In this document: piece after piece, positions 1 through 9,397 of the stretch
Position numbering within the stretch: position 1 is the first letter of the stretch
How the letters are laid out: each line of letters starts with the position of its first letter
NCBI GenBank assembly: GCA_002083825.1
Contig: DAZV01000029.1
Location: forward strand, 1 to 64,000
Direction: 5' to 3'
Source: Candidatus Sericytochromatia bacterium S15B-MN24 CBMW_12
GTDB lineage: Bacteria; Cyanobacteriota; Sericytochromatia; S15B-MN24; UBA4093
Length of the DNA stretch: 64,000 bases
The notes under the pieces: model-generated
What the model was told of the DNA's origin: nothing
Database searches by the model: none
The model's input: only the letters and a program-made list of their open reading frames with translations
Made by a program: the position numbers and the translations under genes

Positions 1-156
1 CTCCCCACGGGCGTCGAGATGGTTATGCCCGGCGATAACATCCAGATGGAAATCGAGCTGATTCAGCCCGTCGCCATCGAGGAAGGCATGCGCTTCGCCA
101 TCCGCGAAGGCGGCCGCACCGTCGGCGCTGGCGTCGTCGCCAGCATCATGGAGTAG
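1..156 (+). CDS. tuf: Elongation factor Tu, C-terminal end (partial)
   Basis: The frame is open from the first base and encodes the last 51 residues of EF-Tu, the GTPase that delivers aminoacyl-tRNA to the ribosome. The tail shows the domain 3 pattern MVMPGDN, then [19 protein letters not shown], the region that contacts tRNA. The gene begins outside the window. It is followed after 42 nt by rpsJ, the usual end of the str operon running into the S10 operon. Confidence 0.97.
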   Translation, partial: LPTGVEMVMPGDNIQMEIELIQPVAIEEGMRFAIREGGRTVGAGVVASIME

Positions 157-198
157 TCGCCAGAACGGCGGCGCTAAGCGAATACTAAGGATATAAGC

Positions 199-504
199 AT
201 GCAAGAGAAGATCCGGATTCGGCTGAAGGCGTACGATCACAAGCTGATCGACTCCTCGACCGAGAAGATCGTCGACACCGCCCGGCGGACGGGCGCGCGG
301 ATCGTGGGCCCGGTGCCCCTTCCGACGCGGAAGAACATCTTCTGCGTTCTGCGCTCGCCCCACGTGGATAAGAAGAGCCGCGAGCACTTCGAGATCCGCA
401 CCCACAAGCGGTTGATCGACATCTTGGACCCGAACCCCAAGACGGTCGACGCGCTGATGCGCCTCGATCTTCCGGCCGGGGTCGACATCGAAGTCAAGCT
501 GTAG
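199..504 (+). CDS. rpsJ: 30S ribosomal protein S10
   Basis: This encodes a 101-residue S10, a 30S head protein that in many bacteria also pairs with NusB in antitermination. The start [18 protein letters not shown] and the segment [17 protein letters not shown] are typical, and the length is normal. It starts at an ATG after AAGGATATAAGC. The gene sits between tuf and rplC, so the str and S10 operons are joined here. A 95-nt spacer with a hairpin separates it from rplC. Confidence 0.98.
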   Translation: MQEKIRIRLKAYDHKLIDSSTEKIVDTARRTGARIVGPVPLPTRKNIFCVLRSPHVDKKSREHFEIRTHKRLIDILDPNPKTVDALMRLDLPAGVDIEVKL

Positions 505-537
505 CGTAAAGGCGCCGCCGCAAGGCCCGTTTGGAAA

Positions 538-563
538 CCGCCGGGGGCTCAAATCCCCGGCGG
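538..563 (+). promoter_or_regulatory. Hairpin in rpsJ-rplC spacer
   Basis: A perfect 9-bp GC-rich stem (538-546 with 555-563) closes an 8-nt loop. No T-run follows, so it is not a clear intrinsic terminator. It may be an attenuator or processing site that sets the expression of rplC onward; that role is inference. Confidence 0.55.
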
Positions 564-599
564 ATCGAACGGTGAGCGCCGGAACAATAAGGAGAACCC

Positions 600-1235
600 A
601 TGAGTTTAGGATTACTGGGTCGCAAACTCGGAATGACCCAGATTTTTGATGAGACGGGCACGGTCATCCCGGTGACCCTCGTCGAGCTCGGACCCAACAT
701 CGTCACGCAGGTCAAGACCACCGAGAAGGAAGGCTACACGGCCGTCCAGGTGGGCTTCTCGGACGCCAAGGCCAAGCACCTCGCCAAGGGCGAGCAGGGC
801 CACCTCTTGAAGAACAACGTGAAGTTGCTTCGTCACCTCAAGGAATTCCGCCTGAGCGACGTGAGCGCTTACACCGTTGGCCAGGAGATCAAGGCCGACA
901 TCTTCAACGTCGGTGACGTGATCGACGTCACGGGCACCTCGATCGGTAAGGGCTTTGCCGGCATGATGAAGCGCCACAACGCTGGCCGCGGACCCATGTC
1001 TCACGGTTCGAAGCACCACCGCCATCCCGGATCGATCGGCGCAGGCACCACGCCTGGTCGGGTCTACAAGGGAGCCAAGATGCCCGGAAACATGGGCAAC
1101 GAGCAGGTGACGGTGAAGAAGTTGACCGTCGTGCGCGTGGATGTCGAGAAGAACCTCTTGATCATCAAGGGTGCCGTGCCCGGTTTCGAGGGCGGAGTGG
1201 TGACCGTGCGTCCCACCATCAAGGTCGGACGATAG
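600..1235 (+). CDS. rplC: 50S ribosomal protein L3
   Basis: L3 is one of the earliest proteins to bind 23S rRNA and it reaches to the peptidyl-transferase centre. The 211-residue product starts [15 protein letters not shown] and carries the central loop [23 protein letters not shown] with the conserved Gln/Gly/His-rich tip region. Length is normal for the family. The ATG is preceded by AAGGAGAA, and rplD follows after 10 nt. Confidence 0.98.
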   Translation: MSLGLLGRKLGMTQIFDETGTVIPVTLVELGPNIVTQVKTTEKEGYTAVQVGFSDAKAKHLAKGEQGHLLKNNVKLLRHLKEFRLSDVSAYTVGQEIKADIFNVGDVIDVTGTSIGKGFAGMMKRHNAGRGPMSHGSKHHRHPGSIGAGTTPGRVYKGAKMPGNMGNEQVTVKKLTVVRVDVEKNLLIIKGAVPGFEGGVVTVRPTIKVGR

Positions 1236-1245
1236 GAGTTATACC

Positions 1246-1866
1246 ATGCCTACGATCAAGTTCTTTGATGCCCAGGGCAACGTTTCGCGGGAAGCAGATC
1301 TGCGCGACGAAGTCTTCGCCATCGAGCCCAATGTCCATGTAATGCACCTGCACCTCGTTCGGCAGCTGGCCAATGGCCGCGCCGGCACGGCGAGCACCTT
1401 GACCCGTTCGGAAGTTTCCGGCGGCGGCAAGAAGCCCTGGAAGCAAAAGGGTACCGGCCGCGCCCGCGTGGGCTCGATCCGTTCGCCTTTGTGGAAGGGC
1501 GGCGGCGTGATCTTCGGGCCCAAGCCTCGCTCTTATGCGAAGGACATGCCCAAGAAGATGCGTCGACTCGCGCTTCGTTCGGCGCTCTCGGCCAAGGCCG
1601 AGGATCTGATCGGTCTGACCGACTGGAATCTGGACAAGCCCAGCACCAAGCTGGTGAAGGCGACCCTGGCCAAGATCGGCGCCACCGGTCGCACGCTCAT
1701 CATCGCCGAGGCCCCCAACGAGACCCTGAGCCTGTCTGCCCGCAACCTGGCGAACGCGAAGGTCATCTTGGCAAGCAATCTTAATGTTAAAGATCTGCTA
1801 AACCATGATAAAATCGTCGTAACTGCCGCTGCTCTCGAGCGGATTGAAGAGGTTTTGACGAAATGA
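1246..1866 (+). CDS. rplD: 50S ribosomal protein L4
   Basis: L4 lines the nascent peptide exit tunnel. The 206 residues include the conserved tunnel loop around residues 45-90 (GRAGTASTLTRSEVSGGGKKPWKQKG and RARVGSIRSPLWKGGG, read here in pieces). An AGGAG site precedes the ATG. The stop overlaps rplW by 4 nt (ATGA), which points to coupled translation. In other bacteria L4 autoregulates the S10 operon; no matching leader can be shown here. Confidence 0.98.
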   Translation: MPTIKFFDAQGNVSREADLRDEVFAIEPNVHVMHLHLVRQLANGRAGTASTLTRSEVSGGGKKPWKQKGTGRARVGSIRSPLWKGGGVIFGPKPRSYAKDMPKKMRRLALRSALSAKAEDLIGLTDWNLDKPSTKLVKATLAKIGATGRTLIIAEAPNETLSLSARNLANAKVILASNLNVKDLLNHDKIVVTAAALERIEEVLTK

Positions 1867-2147
1867 GCGACTTATATACCGTGATCAAGCGGCCCCTCAT
1901 CACCGAGAAGGGCACTGTCCTGAATGAACAGGGCAAGTACGTCTTCGAGGTAGCTCGGGACGCGAACAAGATCGATATCGCGCGCGCCGCGGAGCTCCTG
2001 TTCAAGGTGAAGGTGGTGGACGTCCACACCTCGGCCATCCAGCCCAAGAAGAAACGCGTGGGTACGAGGATTGGCTCCACCCAGAAGTCGAAGAAGGCGG
2101 TCCTTACCCTCGGCGAGGGTGAGTCGATCGACATCTACGGCGCCTAA
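1863..2147 (+). CDS. rplW: 50S ribosomal protein L23
   Basis: L23 sits at the tunnel exit and is the docking site for trigger factor and SRP. The 94-residue protein shows VIKRPLITEKGTVLNEQGKYVFEV and the C-terminal basic part with KKKRVGTRIGSTQKSKKAV. The start overlaps the rplD stop by 4 nt. Length is typical and rplB follows 18 nt on. Confidence 0.97.
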   Translation: MSDLYTVIKRPLITEKGTVLNEQGKYVFEVARDANKIDIARAAELLFKVKVVDVHTSAIQPKKKRVGTRIGSTQKSKKAVLTLGEGESIDIYGA

Positions 2148-2165
2148 CCCGAGGAGTTTTAGGAA

Positions 2166-2990
2166 ATGTCGACTAAGAAGATGAATCCGACCTCCGCGGG
2201 CGTCCGCGGGATGAGCATCGCGGGCTTCGAAGAGATCACCAGCACCAAGCCCGAGAAGTCGCTCATGGTCAAGTTGAGCCGCAAGGGTGGCCGCAACAAC
2301 CAGGGTAAAATCACGACCCGTCACAAGGGCGGCGGCCACAAGAAGGCCTATCGCGTGATCGACTTCAAGCGCAGCAAGGACGGCATTCCCGCCCGCGTTG
2401 CGACCATCGAGTACGATCCCAACCGGAACGCTCGCATCTCCTTGCTGTTCTACGCGGACGGCGAGAAGCGGTACATCCTGGCACCGGTCGGCTTGACCGT
2501 CGGCCAGACCGTGGTTTCCGGCCCGGATGCCGACATCCGGACGGGCAACTGCCTTCCCTTGCGGAACATCCCGCTGGGTACCACCGTTCACAACGTCGAG
2601 ATGACGGCAGGCAAGGGCGCTCAGATCGTCCGATCCGCCGGAGCCGGCGCGCAGCTGGTGGCTAAGGAAGGGAACTACGCGACCCTGAAGCTGCCTTCGG
2701 GCGAGGTTCGCAAGATCCACCTCGAGTGCCGCGCAACCATCGGCCAGGTGGGCAACATCGAGTTCAAGAACCTCAAGATCGGAAAGGCCGGCCGTAATCG
2801 CTGGCTGGGCGTCAAGCCCACGGTCCGCGGCGTCGTCATGAACGCGGTCGACCACCCCCACGGTGGTGGTGAAGGCAAGAGCCCCATCGGCGGCAAACCT
2901 CAGACCCCCTGGGGCAAGCCTGCAATGGGTTACCGGACCCGCCGTGGCAAGAAGGCAAGCGATCAGTTCATCGTCAAGGCGCGTAAGTAA
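2166..2990 (+). CDS. rplB: 50S ribosomal protein L2
   Basis: L2 is needed for subunit joining and peptidyl-transferase activity. The 274-residue protein has the N-terminal RNA-binding part with [18 protein letters not shown] and the C-terminal signature [18 protein letters not shown], which contains the conserved active-region His. It starts at an ATG after GAGGAGTTTTAGGAA. It belongs to the S10 operon with short spacing on both sides. Confidence 0.98.
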   Translation: MSTKKMNPTSAGVRGMSIAGFEEITSTKPEKSLMVKLSRKGGRNNQGKITTRHKGGGHKKAYRVIDFKRSKDGIPARVATIEYDPNRNARISLLFYADGEKRYILAPVGLTVGQTVVSGPDADIRTGNCLPLRNIPLGTTVHNVEMTAGKGAQIVRSAGAGAQLVAKEGNYATLKLPSGEVRKIHLECRATIGQVGNIEFKNLKIGKAGRNRWLGVKPTVRGVVMNAVDHPHGGGEGKSPIGGKPQTPWGKPAMGYRTRRGKKASDQFIVKARK

Positions 2991-3004
2991 GAAGGAGATC
3001 CCTC

Positions 3005-3277
3005 ATGTCGAGGTCGTTGAAAAAGGGACCTTTCGTCCAGGAGCGCCTGGTGGCGAAGGTCGACGCGATGAACGAGCGTAACGATAAGCGGGTCATCAAG
3101 ACCTGGAGCCGTTCGTCGACGATCATGCCGCAGTTTATTGGGCACACCATTGCCGTCTACAACGGACGCAAGCACGTTCCCATCTATATCAGCGAGAACA
3201 TGATTGGCCACAAGCTCGGGGAGTTCGCTCCCACCCGTCTCTTCAAGGGGCACAGCGGCTCCGAGAAGAAGCGCTAG
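3005..3277 (+). CDS. rpsS: 30S ribosomal protein S19
   Basis: S19 is a 30S head protein contacting S13 and the A-site finger. The 90-residue product starts [15 protein letters not shown] and contains [30 protein letters not shown] and GEFAPTR, all family hallmarks. An AAGGAGAT site lies before the ATG. Normal length and position between rplB and rplV. Confidence 0.98.
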   Translation: MSRSLKKGPFVQERLVAKVDAMNERNDKRVIKTWSRSSTIMPQFIGHTIAVYNGRKHVPIYISENMIGHKLGEFAPTRLFKGHSGSEKKR

Positions 3278-3295
3278 GCCTGGGGAGTTAAGAGA

Positions 3296-3625
3296 ATGGA
3301 AACACAAGCATCTGCTAAGTACATCCTCCAGTCCCCCCGCAAGGTGCGGCGGGTGCTGGACCTCATCCGCGGCAAGAACGCGGTGGAGGCCCTGACGATT
3401 CTGCGCTTCACCCCATTGCGGGCAGCCAAGGTCGTCTCGAAGGTCCTGGCGAGCGCCATGGCCAACGCCGAGCACAACAACCAGGTCGATCCCCGCGAGC
3501 TCGTGGTGGCGAAGACCTGGGCCGACGGCGGCCCCATGTTGAAGCGCTTCCAGCCCCATGCACAGGGCCGGGCCTTCCCCATCAAGCGCCGGACCAGCCA
3601 CATCACCGTGGTTTTGAGCAACTAG
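3296..3625 (+). CDS. rplV: 50S ribosomal protein L22
   Basis: L22 reaches from the surface into the exit tunnel with a beta-hairpin. The 109 residues include [19 protein letters not shown], the hallmark helix SALANAEHNN-like segment (here [10 protein letters not shown]) and the hairpin [19 protein letters not shown]. The ATG follows GGGGAGTTAAGAGA. rpsC starts 15 nt after the stop. Confidence 0.98.
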   Translation: METQASAKYILQSPRKVRRVLDLIRGKNAVEALTILRFTPLRAAKVVSKVLASAMANAEHNNQVDPRELVVAKTWADGGPMLKRFQPHAQGRAFPIKRRTSHITVVLSN

Positions 3626-3639
3626 TAGGAAGAGGAACC

Positions 3640-4308
3640 ATGGGACAGAAGATTCATCCCATTGGCTTGCGGCTGGGGATCACCCGGACCTGGAAGAGCC
3701 GATGGTTCGCAACGAAGGATTATTCCGCCAACCTCGATGAGGACCGGAAGATCCGCCTTACCCTGAAGAAGAAGCTCTTCAATGCTGGCATCTCGGACAT
3801 CGAGATCGAGCGCAAGAGCAACCAGTTGGACATCACCATCCACACCGCCAAGCCTGGCGTGGTGGTGGGCCGTGGCGGCGCTGGTATTGACGCCCTCCGC
3901 AAGGAGATGAGCGCGTTGACCGGCAAGAAGGTCCAGATCAACATCCAGGAAGTCACCCGGATCGACATGGATGCGCAGCTGGTGGCCGAGAGCGTTGCCG
4001 CCCAGTTGGAAAAGCGGATCGCCTTCCGCCGCGCCATGAAGCAGGCGTTGATGCGGGCCACCAAGGCCGGCGCCAAGGGGATCAAGATCATGGTCGCGGG
4101 TCGCCTCGGCGGCGCGGAAATCGCTCGGACCGAATGGTCCCGCGAAGGCCGGATTCCCCTTCACACCCTTCGCGCCGACATCGACTACGGTTTCGCGGAA
4201 GCGACCACCGTGTACGGCAAGATCGGCGTCAAGGTCTGGGTTTACCGCGGCGAGGTGCTTCCCACCGTCCGCGCGACCAAGGAGGTTCCTGCCCATGCTA
4301 ATGCCTAA
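3640..4308 (+). CDS. rpsC: 30S ribosomal protein S3
   Basis: S3 forms part of the mRNA entry channel. The 222-residue protein starts [18 protein letters not shown] and carries the KH domain with the [13 protein letters not shown] loop near residue 80, then the C-terminal domain [13 protein letters not shown]. Its last 14 nt overlap the start of rplP, and the AAGGAGG that serves rplP lies inside its coding end. Confidence 0.98.
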   Translation: MGQKIHPIGLRLGITRTWKSRWFATKDYSANLDEDRKIRLTLKKKLFNAGISDIEIERKSNQLDITIHTAKPGVVVGRGGAGIDALRKEMSALTGKKVQINIQEVTRIDMDAQLVAESVAAQLEKRIAFRRAMKQALMRATKAGAKGIKIMVAGRLGGAEIARTEWSREGRIPLHTLRADIDYGFAEATTVYGKIGVKVWVYRGEVLPTVRATKEVPAHANA

Positions 4309-4783
4309 GCGCACCAAATATCGCAAGCAGCAGCGCGGCCGCATGAACGGCAAGGAGACCCGGGGCGTGGACGTTCACTTCGGTGACTTCGGCCTCCAGG
4401 CTCTGGAGCCGGCGTGGATCACCTCGCGTCAGATCGAGGCGGCCCGTCGTGCGATGACCCGTTCGATCAAGCGTGGCGGCCAGGTCTGGATCCGGGTATT
4501 CCCGGACAAGCCCGTGACCGCGCGCCCCGCCGAGACCCGGATGGGTTCCGGCAAGGGAGCCCCGGAATTCTGGGTAGCCGTCATCAAGCCGGGCCGGGTT
4601 CTCTTCGAGATCAACGGCGTGAGCGAGGAAGTCGCTCGCGAGGCCATGCGTCTCGCGGCGCACAAGCTGCCTATCAAGACCAAGTTCGTCATGAAGGGCG
4701 AGCAGGCGCCTGTGGCTGATACCGAAATGCCGGAAACGGTGGCGGCTGAGCCTCAGATGGAGGAATCGACCAGTGAAGTATAG
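4295..4783 (+). CDS. rplP: 50S ribosomal protein L16 with acidic C-terminal extension
   Basis: L16 organises the A-site side of the 50S subunit. The core matches the family from [17 protein letters not shown] through [18 protein letters not shown]. The ATG at 4295 is chosen because AAGGAGG ends 9 nt upstream, although a second ATG lies at 4301. At 162 residues it is about 20-25 longer than usual: the tail after MKGEQAP is rich in Glu, Ala and Val. The extension carries the ribosome-binding site of rpmC and overlaps its start by 11 nt. Confidence 0.97.
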   Translation: MLMPKRTKYRKQQRGRMNGKETRGVDVHFGDFGLQALEPAWITSRQIEAARRAMTRSIKRGGQVWIRVFPDKPVTARPAETRMGSGKGAPEFWVAVIKPGRVLFEINGVSEEVAREAMRLAAHKLPIKTKFVMKGEQAPVADTEMPETVAAEPQMEESTSEV

Positions 4784-4982
4784 CGAGCTCAAGGCGCTTT
4801 CCGCCGAGGACCTGCGCGGCCAGCTCAAGACGGCCAAAGAGGAACTCTTCAACTTGCGTTTCCAGCTAGCCATCCGGCAGTTGGATAACACCTCCAAGAT
4901 AGGCGACGTGAAGCATCGGATTGCCCAGATCCAGACGGCACTTCGGGAGCAGCAGTTGGCTTCGGCCGGAGGGACCAAGTAA
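4773..4982 (+). CDS. rpmC: 50S ribosomal protein L29
   Basis: L29 is a small two-helix protein near the tunnel exit beside L23. The 69-residue product [19 protein letters not shown] with the [20 protein letters not shown] helix is typical. It starts at a GTG placed 9 nt after GGAGG, inside the end of rplP. The stop shares one base with the rpsQ start (TAATG). Confidence 0.96.
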   Translation: MKYSELKALSAEDLRGQLKTAKEELFNLRFQLAIRQLDNTSKIGDVKHRIAQIQTALREQQLASAGGTK

Positions 4983-5227
4983 TGGCCAGACGCATCATCA
5001 CCGGGAAAGTGGTCTCTAACAAGATGGACAAGACGATCGTCGTCTCCGTCGAGAGCCGCAATCCGCATCACCGCTACGGCAAGATCATCCGGATGACCAC
5101 CAAGTTCAAGGCTCATGACGAGAAGAACGATGCCCAGGAGGGCGACATGGTGAAGATCGAAGAGTCACGCCCGTTGTCTAAGGACAAGCGCTGGTCGTTG
5201 CTCGAAGTCATCGAGCGGGCCCAGTAG
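4982..5227 (+). CDS. rpsQ: 30S ribosomal protein S17
   Basis: S17 is a primary 16S rRNA binder with an OB fold. The 81 residues show [17 protein letters not shown] and [27 protein letters not shown], the family signature. Its ATG overlaps the rpmC stop by one base, indicating coupling. Normal length; rplN follows 11 nt on. Confidence 0.97.
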   Translation: MARRIITGKVVSNKMDKTIVVSVESRNPHHRYGKIIRMTTKFKAHDEKNDAQEGDMVKIEESRPLSKDKRWSLLEVIERAQ

Positions 5228-5238
5228 GAGATAGCGAC

Positions 5239-5604
5239 ATGATTCAACTGCAAACCCGACTGGTGGTCGCTGACAATTCCGGCGCGCGCGAGATTATGTG
5301 CATCCGCGTGCTGGGAGGCAACCGCCGTTACGCTCACATCGGCGACGTGATCGTCGCCGTCGTGAAGGATGCCACCCCGAACATGCCCGTCAAGAAATCG
5401 GACGTGGTCAAGGCGGTCATCGTTCGCACGAGCTTTCCTATGCGCCGTCCGGACGGATCGACGATTCGGTTCGACGACAACGCGGCCGTGATCATCAACA
5501 AGGACATGAATCCGCGGGGAACTCGCGTGTTCGGGCCCGTCGCCCGCGAGCTTCGCGATCATAACTACATGAAGATCATCTCGCTGGCCCCGGAAGTCCT
5601 GTAA
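5239..5604 (+). CDS. rplN: 50S ribosomal protein L14
   Basis: L14 contacts the 30S subunit in bridge B8 and is the docking site of the RsfS silencing factor. The 121-residue protein begins [19 protein letters not shown] and contains [18 protein letters not shown] and [13 protein letters not shown]. Length and context are standard for the spc operon. Confidence 0.98.
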   Translation: MIQLQTRLVVADNSGAREIMCIRVLGGNRRYAHIGDVIVAVVKDATPNMPVKKSDVVKAVIVRTSFPMRRPDGSTIRFDDNAAVIINKDMNPRGTRVFGPVARELRDHNYMKIISLAPEVL

Positions 5605-5620
5605 AGAAGAGGACCTAGAC

Positions 5621-5935
5621 ATGAACCGCATCAAAAAGGGAGACACCGTGATGGTGATCTCTGGCAAGGATAAGGGCAAAACCGGCGAAGTATCACTGGT
5701 GGTGCCTAAGGATAACGCGGCCGTCGTGAAGGGGCTCAACGTGGTGACTCGTCACCTGAAGCCCTCGATGGCCAACCCTCAGGGCGGGCGGATCCAGATG
5801 GAGAAGCCGATCGACATGAGCAAGCTCATGCCGATCGATCCTTCGACTGAGAAGCCTACCCGCGTGGGAGTGAAGACGCTCACCGATGGCAAGCGCGTCC
5901 GCGTCGCCAAATCGGGCGAGCAGCTCGATAAGTAG
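5621..5935 (+). CDS. rplX: 50S ribosomal protein L24
   Basis: L24 is an assembly initiator with a KOW domain. The 104-residue product starts [24 protein letters not shown], the KOW core, followed by [19 protein letters not shown]. The ATG is preceded by AGAGGACC. It sits between rplN and rplE with 14-16 nt spacers. Confidence 0.97.
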   Translation: MNRIKKGDTVMVISGKDKGKTGEVSLVVPKDNAAVVKGLNVVTRHLKPSMANPQGGRIQMEKPIDMSKLMPIDPSTEKPTRVGVKTLTDGKRVRVAKSGEQLDK

Positions 5936-5949
5936 GAGTTAACGAACCC

Positions 5950-6498
5950 ATGCGGCTATTGGAGAAATATCGCGCCGAGGTCGTACCCGCGCTCCAGAAG
6001 GAGTTTGGCTACGAGAACCTCATGGCCGTGCCCAAGATCATCAAGGTGGTCATCAACATGGGCCTCGGCGAGTCCATTCAGAATCCTAAATCGCTCGACC
6101 ATGCGGTCGGCGATCTGACCAAGATTGCCGGCCAAAAGCCGGTGATCACCAAGGCGAAGAAGAGCATCGCGACGTTCAAGCTCCGTGAGGGGATGAACAT
6201 CGGCACCATGGTGACCCTCCGTGGCGCCCGGATGTACGAGTTCCTCGATCGGTTCATGAACCTGGCCCTTCCCCGGATTCGCGACTTCCGCGGCGTCTCG
6301 GCGAAGAGCTTCGACGGTCGCGGCAACTATTCGCTCGGCATCAAGGAGCAGCTGATCTTCCCCGAGATCGAGTACGACAAGGTCGACAAGATCCGTGGGA
6401 TGGACATCACCATCGTCACCACCGCGAAGACCGACGAGGAAGCTCGCGCCCTCTTGCGCAAGATGGGCATGCCTTTCCGCGAAGCGCGCGAACAGTAA
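5950..6498 (+). CDS. rplE: 50S ribosomal protein L5
   Basis: L5 binds 5S rRNA and forms an intersubunit bridge with S13. The 182 residues include [15 protein letters not shown], the P-site loop region with [16 protein letters not shown], and [28 protein letters not shown]. Full length. It is followed after 10 nt by rpsN, whose SD lies directly after the rplE stop. Confidence 0.98.
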   Translation: MRLLEKYRAEVVPALQKEFGYENLMAVPKIIKVVINMGLGESIQNPKSLDHAVGDLTKIAGQKPVITKAKKSIATFKLREGMNIGTMVTLRGARMYEFLDRFMNLALPRIRDFRGVSAKSFDGRGNYSLGIKEQLIFPEIEYDKVDKIRGMDITIVTTAKTDEEARALLRKMGMPFREAREQ

Positions 6499-6508
6499 GG
6501 AGTTCAAC

Positions 6509-6694
6509 TTGGCCAAGACGTCTTTGATCGTCAAGTCCCAGCGGAAGCCCAAGTTCGAAGTGCGTCAGCATAACCGCTGTCAGCGCTGCGGCCGGCCCCA
6601 CGCCTACTACCGCAAGTTCGGCATTTGCCGTCTCTGCCTGCGGATGTTGGCGCACAAGGGCGAGCTTCCCGGGGTCGTCAAGTCCAGCTGGTAG
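6509..6694 (+). CDS. rpsN: 30S ribosomal protein S14, zinc (type Z) form
   Basis: S14 helps assemble the 30S head. This short 61-residue form holds a Cys4 zinc site: C24-x2-C27 and C40-x2-C43 in [20 protein letters not shown]. The start is a TTG 6 nt after AAGGAG, giving [10 protein letters not shown]; an in-frame ATG far upstream inside rplE is not plausible. A hairpin begins within its last codons. The short zinc form in this position is usual in Gram-positive and several other Terrabacteria lineages. Confidence 0.97.
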   Translation: MAKTSLIVKSQRKPKFEVRQHNRCQRCGRPHAYYRKFGICRLCLRMLAHKGELPGVVKSSW

Positions 6695-6737
6695 CTGGAC
6701 TCAACATCCCAAACGGCCGGGTGCGACACGCCCGGCC
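6682..6737 (+). promoter_or_regulatory. Two consecutive hairpins in rpsN-rpsH spacer
   Basis: A perfect 8-bp stem with a 3-nt loop (6682-6689 with 6693-6700) spans the rpsN stop codon. A second 9-bp stem with one G-U pair (6715-6723 with 6729-6737) follows. Neither has a T-run. They divide the spc block and may act as an attenuator, a processing site or a binding site for a ribosomal protein (S8 autoregulation is known elsewhere). The role is inference. Confidence 0.55.
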
Positions 6738-6794
6738 TGGTGGGAAAGTCCCCGCGTTCGGCGAGGGATACTCCCCACTCTTAGAGGAGAAATC

Positions 6795-7190
6795 ATGCAT
6801 TCGGATCCCATCGCGGACCTGCTTACCCGCATCCGCAACGCCAATACCGCCTACCTGCCCACGGTCGAGCTTCCCAGCTCCAAGGTCAAGGTCGAGATTG
6901 CCCGCGTCCTCACCGAGGAAGGCTTCATCTCGAGCTACGAGACCCTGACCGAGGGTACCCACCCCCGCCTCAAGCTGAGCCTCAAGTACGCTTACGGCAA
7001 GCAACGGGTGATCAAGGGCATCAAGCGCATCTCGAAGCCTGGCCTGCGCGTTTACGCCGGCAAGAGCGAGCTGCCCCGCGTGCTCGGCGGCTTGGGCATC
7101 GCCGTCATCTCGACGCCCAGCGGCATCATGACGGACAAGGCGGCCCGCAAGGCCAACGTCGGCGGCGAAATTCTCGCCTACGTCTGGTAA
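6795..7190 (+). CDS. rpsH: 30S ribosomal protein S8
   Basis: S8 binds the central domain of 16S rRNA and in E. coli represses the spc operon. The 131 residues start [17 protein letters not shown] and end with the RNA-binding part [28 protein letters not shown] 100-nt spacer with two hairpins lies upstream, and AGAGGAGAAATC precedes the ATG. rplF follows closely. Confidence 0.98.
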   Translation: MHSDPIADLLTRIRNANTAYLPTVELPSSKVKVEIARVLTEEGFISSYETLTEGTHPRLKLSLKYAYGKQRVIKGIKRISKPGLRVYAGKSELPRVLGGLGIAVISTPSGIMTDKAARKANVGGEILAYVW

Positions 7191-7200
7191 GGAGGGAAGC

Positions 7201-7746
7201 ATGTCTCGTATTGGAAAGCGTCCGGTCACCATTCCGGGCAACGTCAAGGTCAACATCATTGGGCAGACCGTCACGGTCGAAGGCCCCAAGGGCACGCTGA
7301 GCCGGACCCTTCGCCCCGAAGTCTCGGTGGCGATCGAAGACGGCACCCTCTTCGTGACCCGCGCCGGCGACGACAAGGATGAGCGCTCCCTTCACGGGTT
7401 GAGCCGTACCCTCGTCGCCAACATGGTCGAAGGCGTCACCAACGGCTTCACCAAGAGCCTGGACCTGGTCGGCGTCGGCTACCGCGCCACCCTTCAGGGA
7501 CGCAAGCTCGTCCTCACCGTCGGCTACTCGCATCCGGTCGAGATCGATCCCCCCCAGGGCATCGAGATCGCGGTCGAAGGGACCAACAAGGTCCACGTCA
7601 AGGGCGCGGACAAGCAGCTCGTCGGCGACATCGCCGCGGACATCCGCTCGGTCCGTCCTCCCGAACCTTACAAGGGCAAGGGCATCAAGTACGCGGGCGA
7701 GGTCGTTCGTCGCAAGGCCGGTAAGTCCGGCGGCAAGAAGAAGTAG
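7201..7746 (+). CDS. rplF: 50S ribosomal protein L6
   Basis: L6 sits near the factor-binding site of the 50S subunit. The 181-residue protein has the start [15 protein letters not shown], the repeated alpha/beta fold, and the C-terminal signature [36 protein letters not shown] precedes the ATG. Normal length and operon place. Confidence 0.98.
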   Translation: MSRIGKRPVTIPGNVKVNIIGQTVTVEGPKGTLSRTLRPEVSVAIEDGTLFVTRAGDDKDERSLHGLSRTLVANMVEGVTNGFTKSLDLVGVGYRATLQGRKLVLTVGYSHPVEIDPPQGIEIAVEGTNKVHVKGADKQLVGDIAADIRSVRPPEPYKGKGIKYAGEVVRRKAGKSGGKKK

Positions 7747-7758
7747 GCCGAGGAACCG

Positions 7759-8127
7759 ATGATCAAGCAAAAAGTTCGCAAACAAGAGATCGCGCGCCGC
7801 CATGTCCGTCTCCGCAAGGGGATTGCTGGCACCGCCGAGCGTCCCCGCCTCGCGGTGTTCCGCTCGCAGCAGCACATCTACGCGCAGGTGATCGACGATA
7901 CCACTGGCCGGACGCTCGTCTCCGCCAGTACGCTCGACCCGGAGCTCAAGAAGGAGCTCGCCAACGGCCGGACCGTCGATGCGGCCACCAAGGTTGGCGC
8001 AGTCGTCGCCGAACGGGCCAAGGCCGCGGGCATTTCCAAGGTCGTTTACGACCGCGGCGGCTTCCTCTATCACGGACGGATCGCCGCGTTGGCTGAGGCC
8101 GCCCGCGAAGCCGGACTCGAGTTCTAG
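7759..8127 (+). CDS. rplR: 50S ribosomal protein L18
   Basis: L18 binds 5S rRNA together with L5. The 122-residue product shows [34 protein letters not shown] and the end [28 protein letters not shown], both typical. It begins at an ATG after GAGGAACCG. The AGGGAAGG overlapping its stop codon serves rpsE. Confidence 0.97.
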   Translation: MIKQKVRKQEIARRHVRLRKGIAGTAERPRLAVFRSQQHIYAQVIDDTTGRTLVSASTLDPELKKELANGRTVDAATKVGAVVAERAKAAGISKVVYDRGGFLYHGRIAALAEAAREAGLEF

Positions 8128-8142
8128 GGAAGGATGGGAACT

Positions 8143-8742
8143 GTGGATAACGTTGAAACCAAGGGTCGTCGTGGCCCTGGTGGTCCTGGCGGTCCCGGCG
8201 GTCCCGGACGCGGCCCCGGTCGCGGCCCCGGTCGTGGCCCCCGCGAACAGCGCGAGGAGATCGAGCGCGAGTGGCAGGAGAAGGTCGTCCAGATCCGCCG
8301 CGTGACCAAGGTCGTCAAGGGCGGTAAGAAGATGAGCTTCCGCGCCACCGTCGTCGTCGGCAACGGCAAGGGCCAAGTTGGCGTCGGAGTCGGTAAGGCT
8401 TCGGAAGTCATCTCGGCCATCCAGAAGGCCGTCGCGGACGGCAAGAAGAACCTGATCACCGTCAAGATGGTGGAGACCTCGATTCCCCACACCATCACCG
8501 GTAAGGCAGCCAGCTCGAGCGTGCTGATCAAGCCCGCCTCGAAGGGAACCGGCGTCATCGCCGGCGGTTCGGTTCGCACCGTGCTCGAACTCGCCGGCAT
8601 CAAGGACATCCTTTCCAAGTCGCTGGGCGGCAACAGCCCGCTCAACACCGCTCGGGCCACCGTCAACGCACTCTCCCAGCTTCGCCGGGCCGAGGACGTT
8701 GCCGCCCTGCGCGGGATCTCGCTCGAGCACCTGGTCGGTTAG
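8143..8742 (+). CDS. rpsE: 30S ribosomal protein S5 with Gly/Pro/Arg-rich N-terminal tail
   Basis: S5 lies at the mRNA entry channel and affects decoding fidelity. The core from [18 protein letters not shown] through [24 protein letters not shown] is a full S5. Before it lies a low-complexity tail of GGP and GRGP units (about residues 10-34) not present in standard S5. I chose the GTG at 8143 because AGGGAAGG ends 9 nt before it; the ATG at 8134 touches that site and would add three residues. Confidence 0.96.
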   Translation: MDNVETKGRRGPGGPGGPGGPGRGPGRGPGRGPREQREEIEREWQEKVVQIRRVTKVVKGGKKMSFRATVVVGNGKGQVGVGVGKASEVISAIQKAVADGKKNLITVKMVETSIPHTITGKAASSSVLIKPASKGTGVIAGGSVRTVLELAGIKDILSKSLGGNSPLNTARATVNALSQLRRAEDVAALRGISLEHLVG

Positions 8743-8750
8743 GAGGCGTC

Positions 8751-8936
8751 ATGACGGAAAACAACAAGATCCGAGTGACGCTCGTCAAGAGCCCCATCGG
8801 CTACAACAAGAAGCAGAAGGCCGTTGCCATCGCGCTCGGCCTGCGCAAGCTCCAACAGACCGTCGAGCACTATGAGAGCCCGACGATCACGGGCATGCTC
8901 AACAAGATCCCCCACCTGCTCAAGGTGGAGCGCTAG
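8751..8936 (+). CDS. rpmD: 50S ribosomal protein L30
   Basis: L30 is a small 50S protein absent from some phyla, including typical Cyanobacteria. The 61-residue protein has [17 protein letters not shown] and [25 protein letters not shown], a clear family match. AGGAGGCGTC precedes the ATG. It lies between rpsE and rplO as in the classical spc operon. Confidence 0.96.
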   Translation: MTENNKIRVTLVKSPIGYNKKQKAVAIALGLRKLQQTVEHYESPTITGMLNKIPHLLKVER

Positions 8937-8944
8937 GAGACCTG

Positions 8945-9397
8945 ATGCAACTAACCGATCTGCGCCCTGCTGAGGGCGCCACCAAGCGCACCAAGCGCGT
9001 CGGCCGCGGCCATGGATCCGGGCACGGAAAAACCTCGACTCGGGGTAGCAACGGTCAGGGCCAGCGCTCCGGCTTCAGCCAGAAGATCGGCTTCGAAGGC
9101 GGACAGATGCCTCTTTACCGGCGGATGCCCAAGAAGAAGCACTTCCAGATTCCGGCCCGTTACCAGACCGTCGTCGTGACGGTCAACGTCCGGGAGCTGG
9201 CCAAGTTCGAGGCCGGCACCGAGGTCACTCCTAACCTGCTCGTCGAGAGTGGGCTGATCCGCGACAAGTTCGACGTGGTGAAGGTCCTCGGAGACGGCGA
9301 ACTGAGCGTCAAGTTGACGATCAAGGCTCACGTCTTCTCGGGCTCTGCCAAGGAGAAGATTGAGGCCGCCGGCGGAACCGCCGAGGTCATCGGCTAA
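8945..9397 (+). CDS. rplO: 50S ribosomal protein L15
   Basis: L15 is a late-assembly 50S protein. The 150-residue product contains the hallmark KRVGRGHGSGHGKTSTRGSNGQ, GFEGGQMPLYRRMPKK and the end IEAAGGTAEVI. Its stop overlaps the secY start by one base (TAATG), which couples a ribosomal gene with the translocon, as in most bacteria. Confidence 0.98.
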   Translation: MQLTDLRPAEGATKRTKRVGRGHGSGHGKTSTRGSNGQGQRSGFSQKIGFEGGQMPLYRRMPKKKHFQIPARYQTVVVTVNVRELAKFEAGTEVTPNLLVESGLIRDKFDVVKVLGDGELSVKLTIKAHVFSGSAKEKIEAAGGTAEVIG

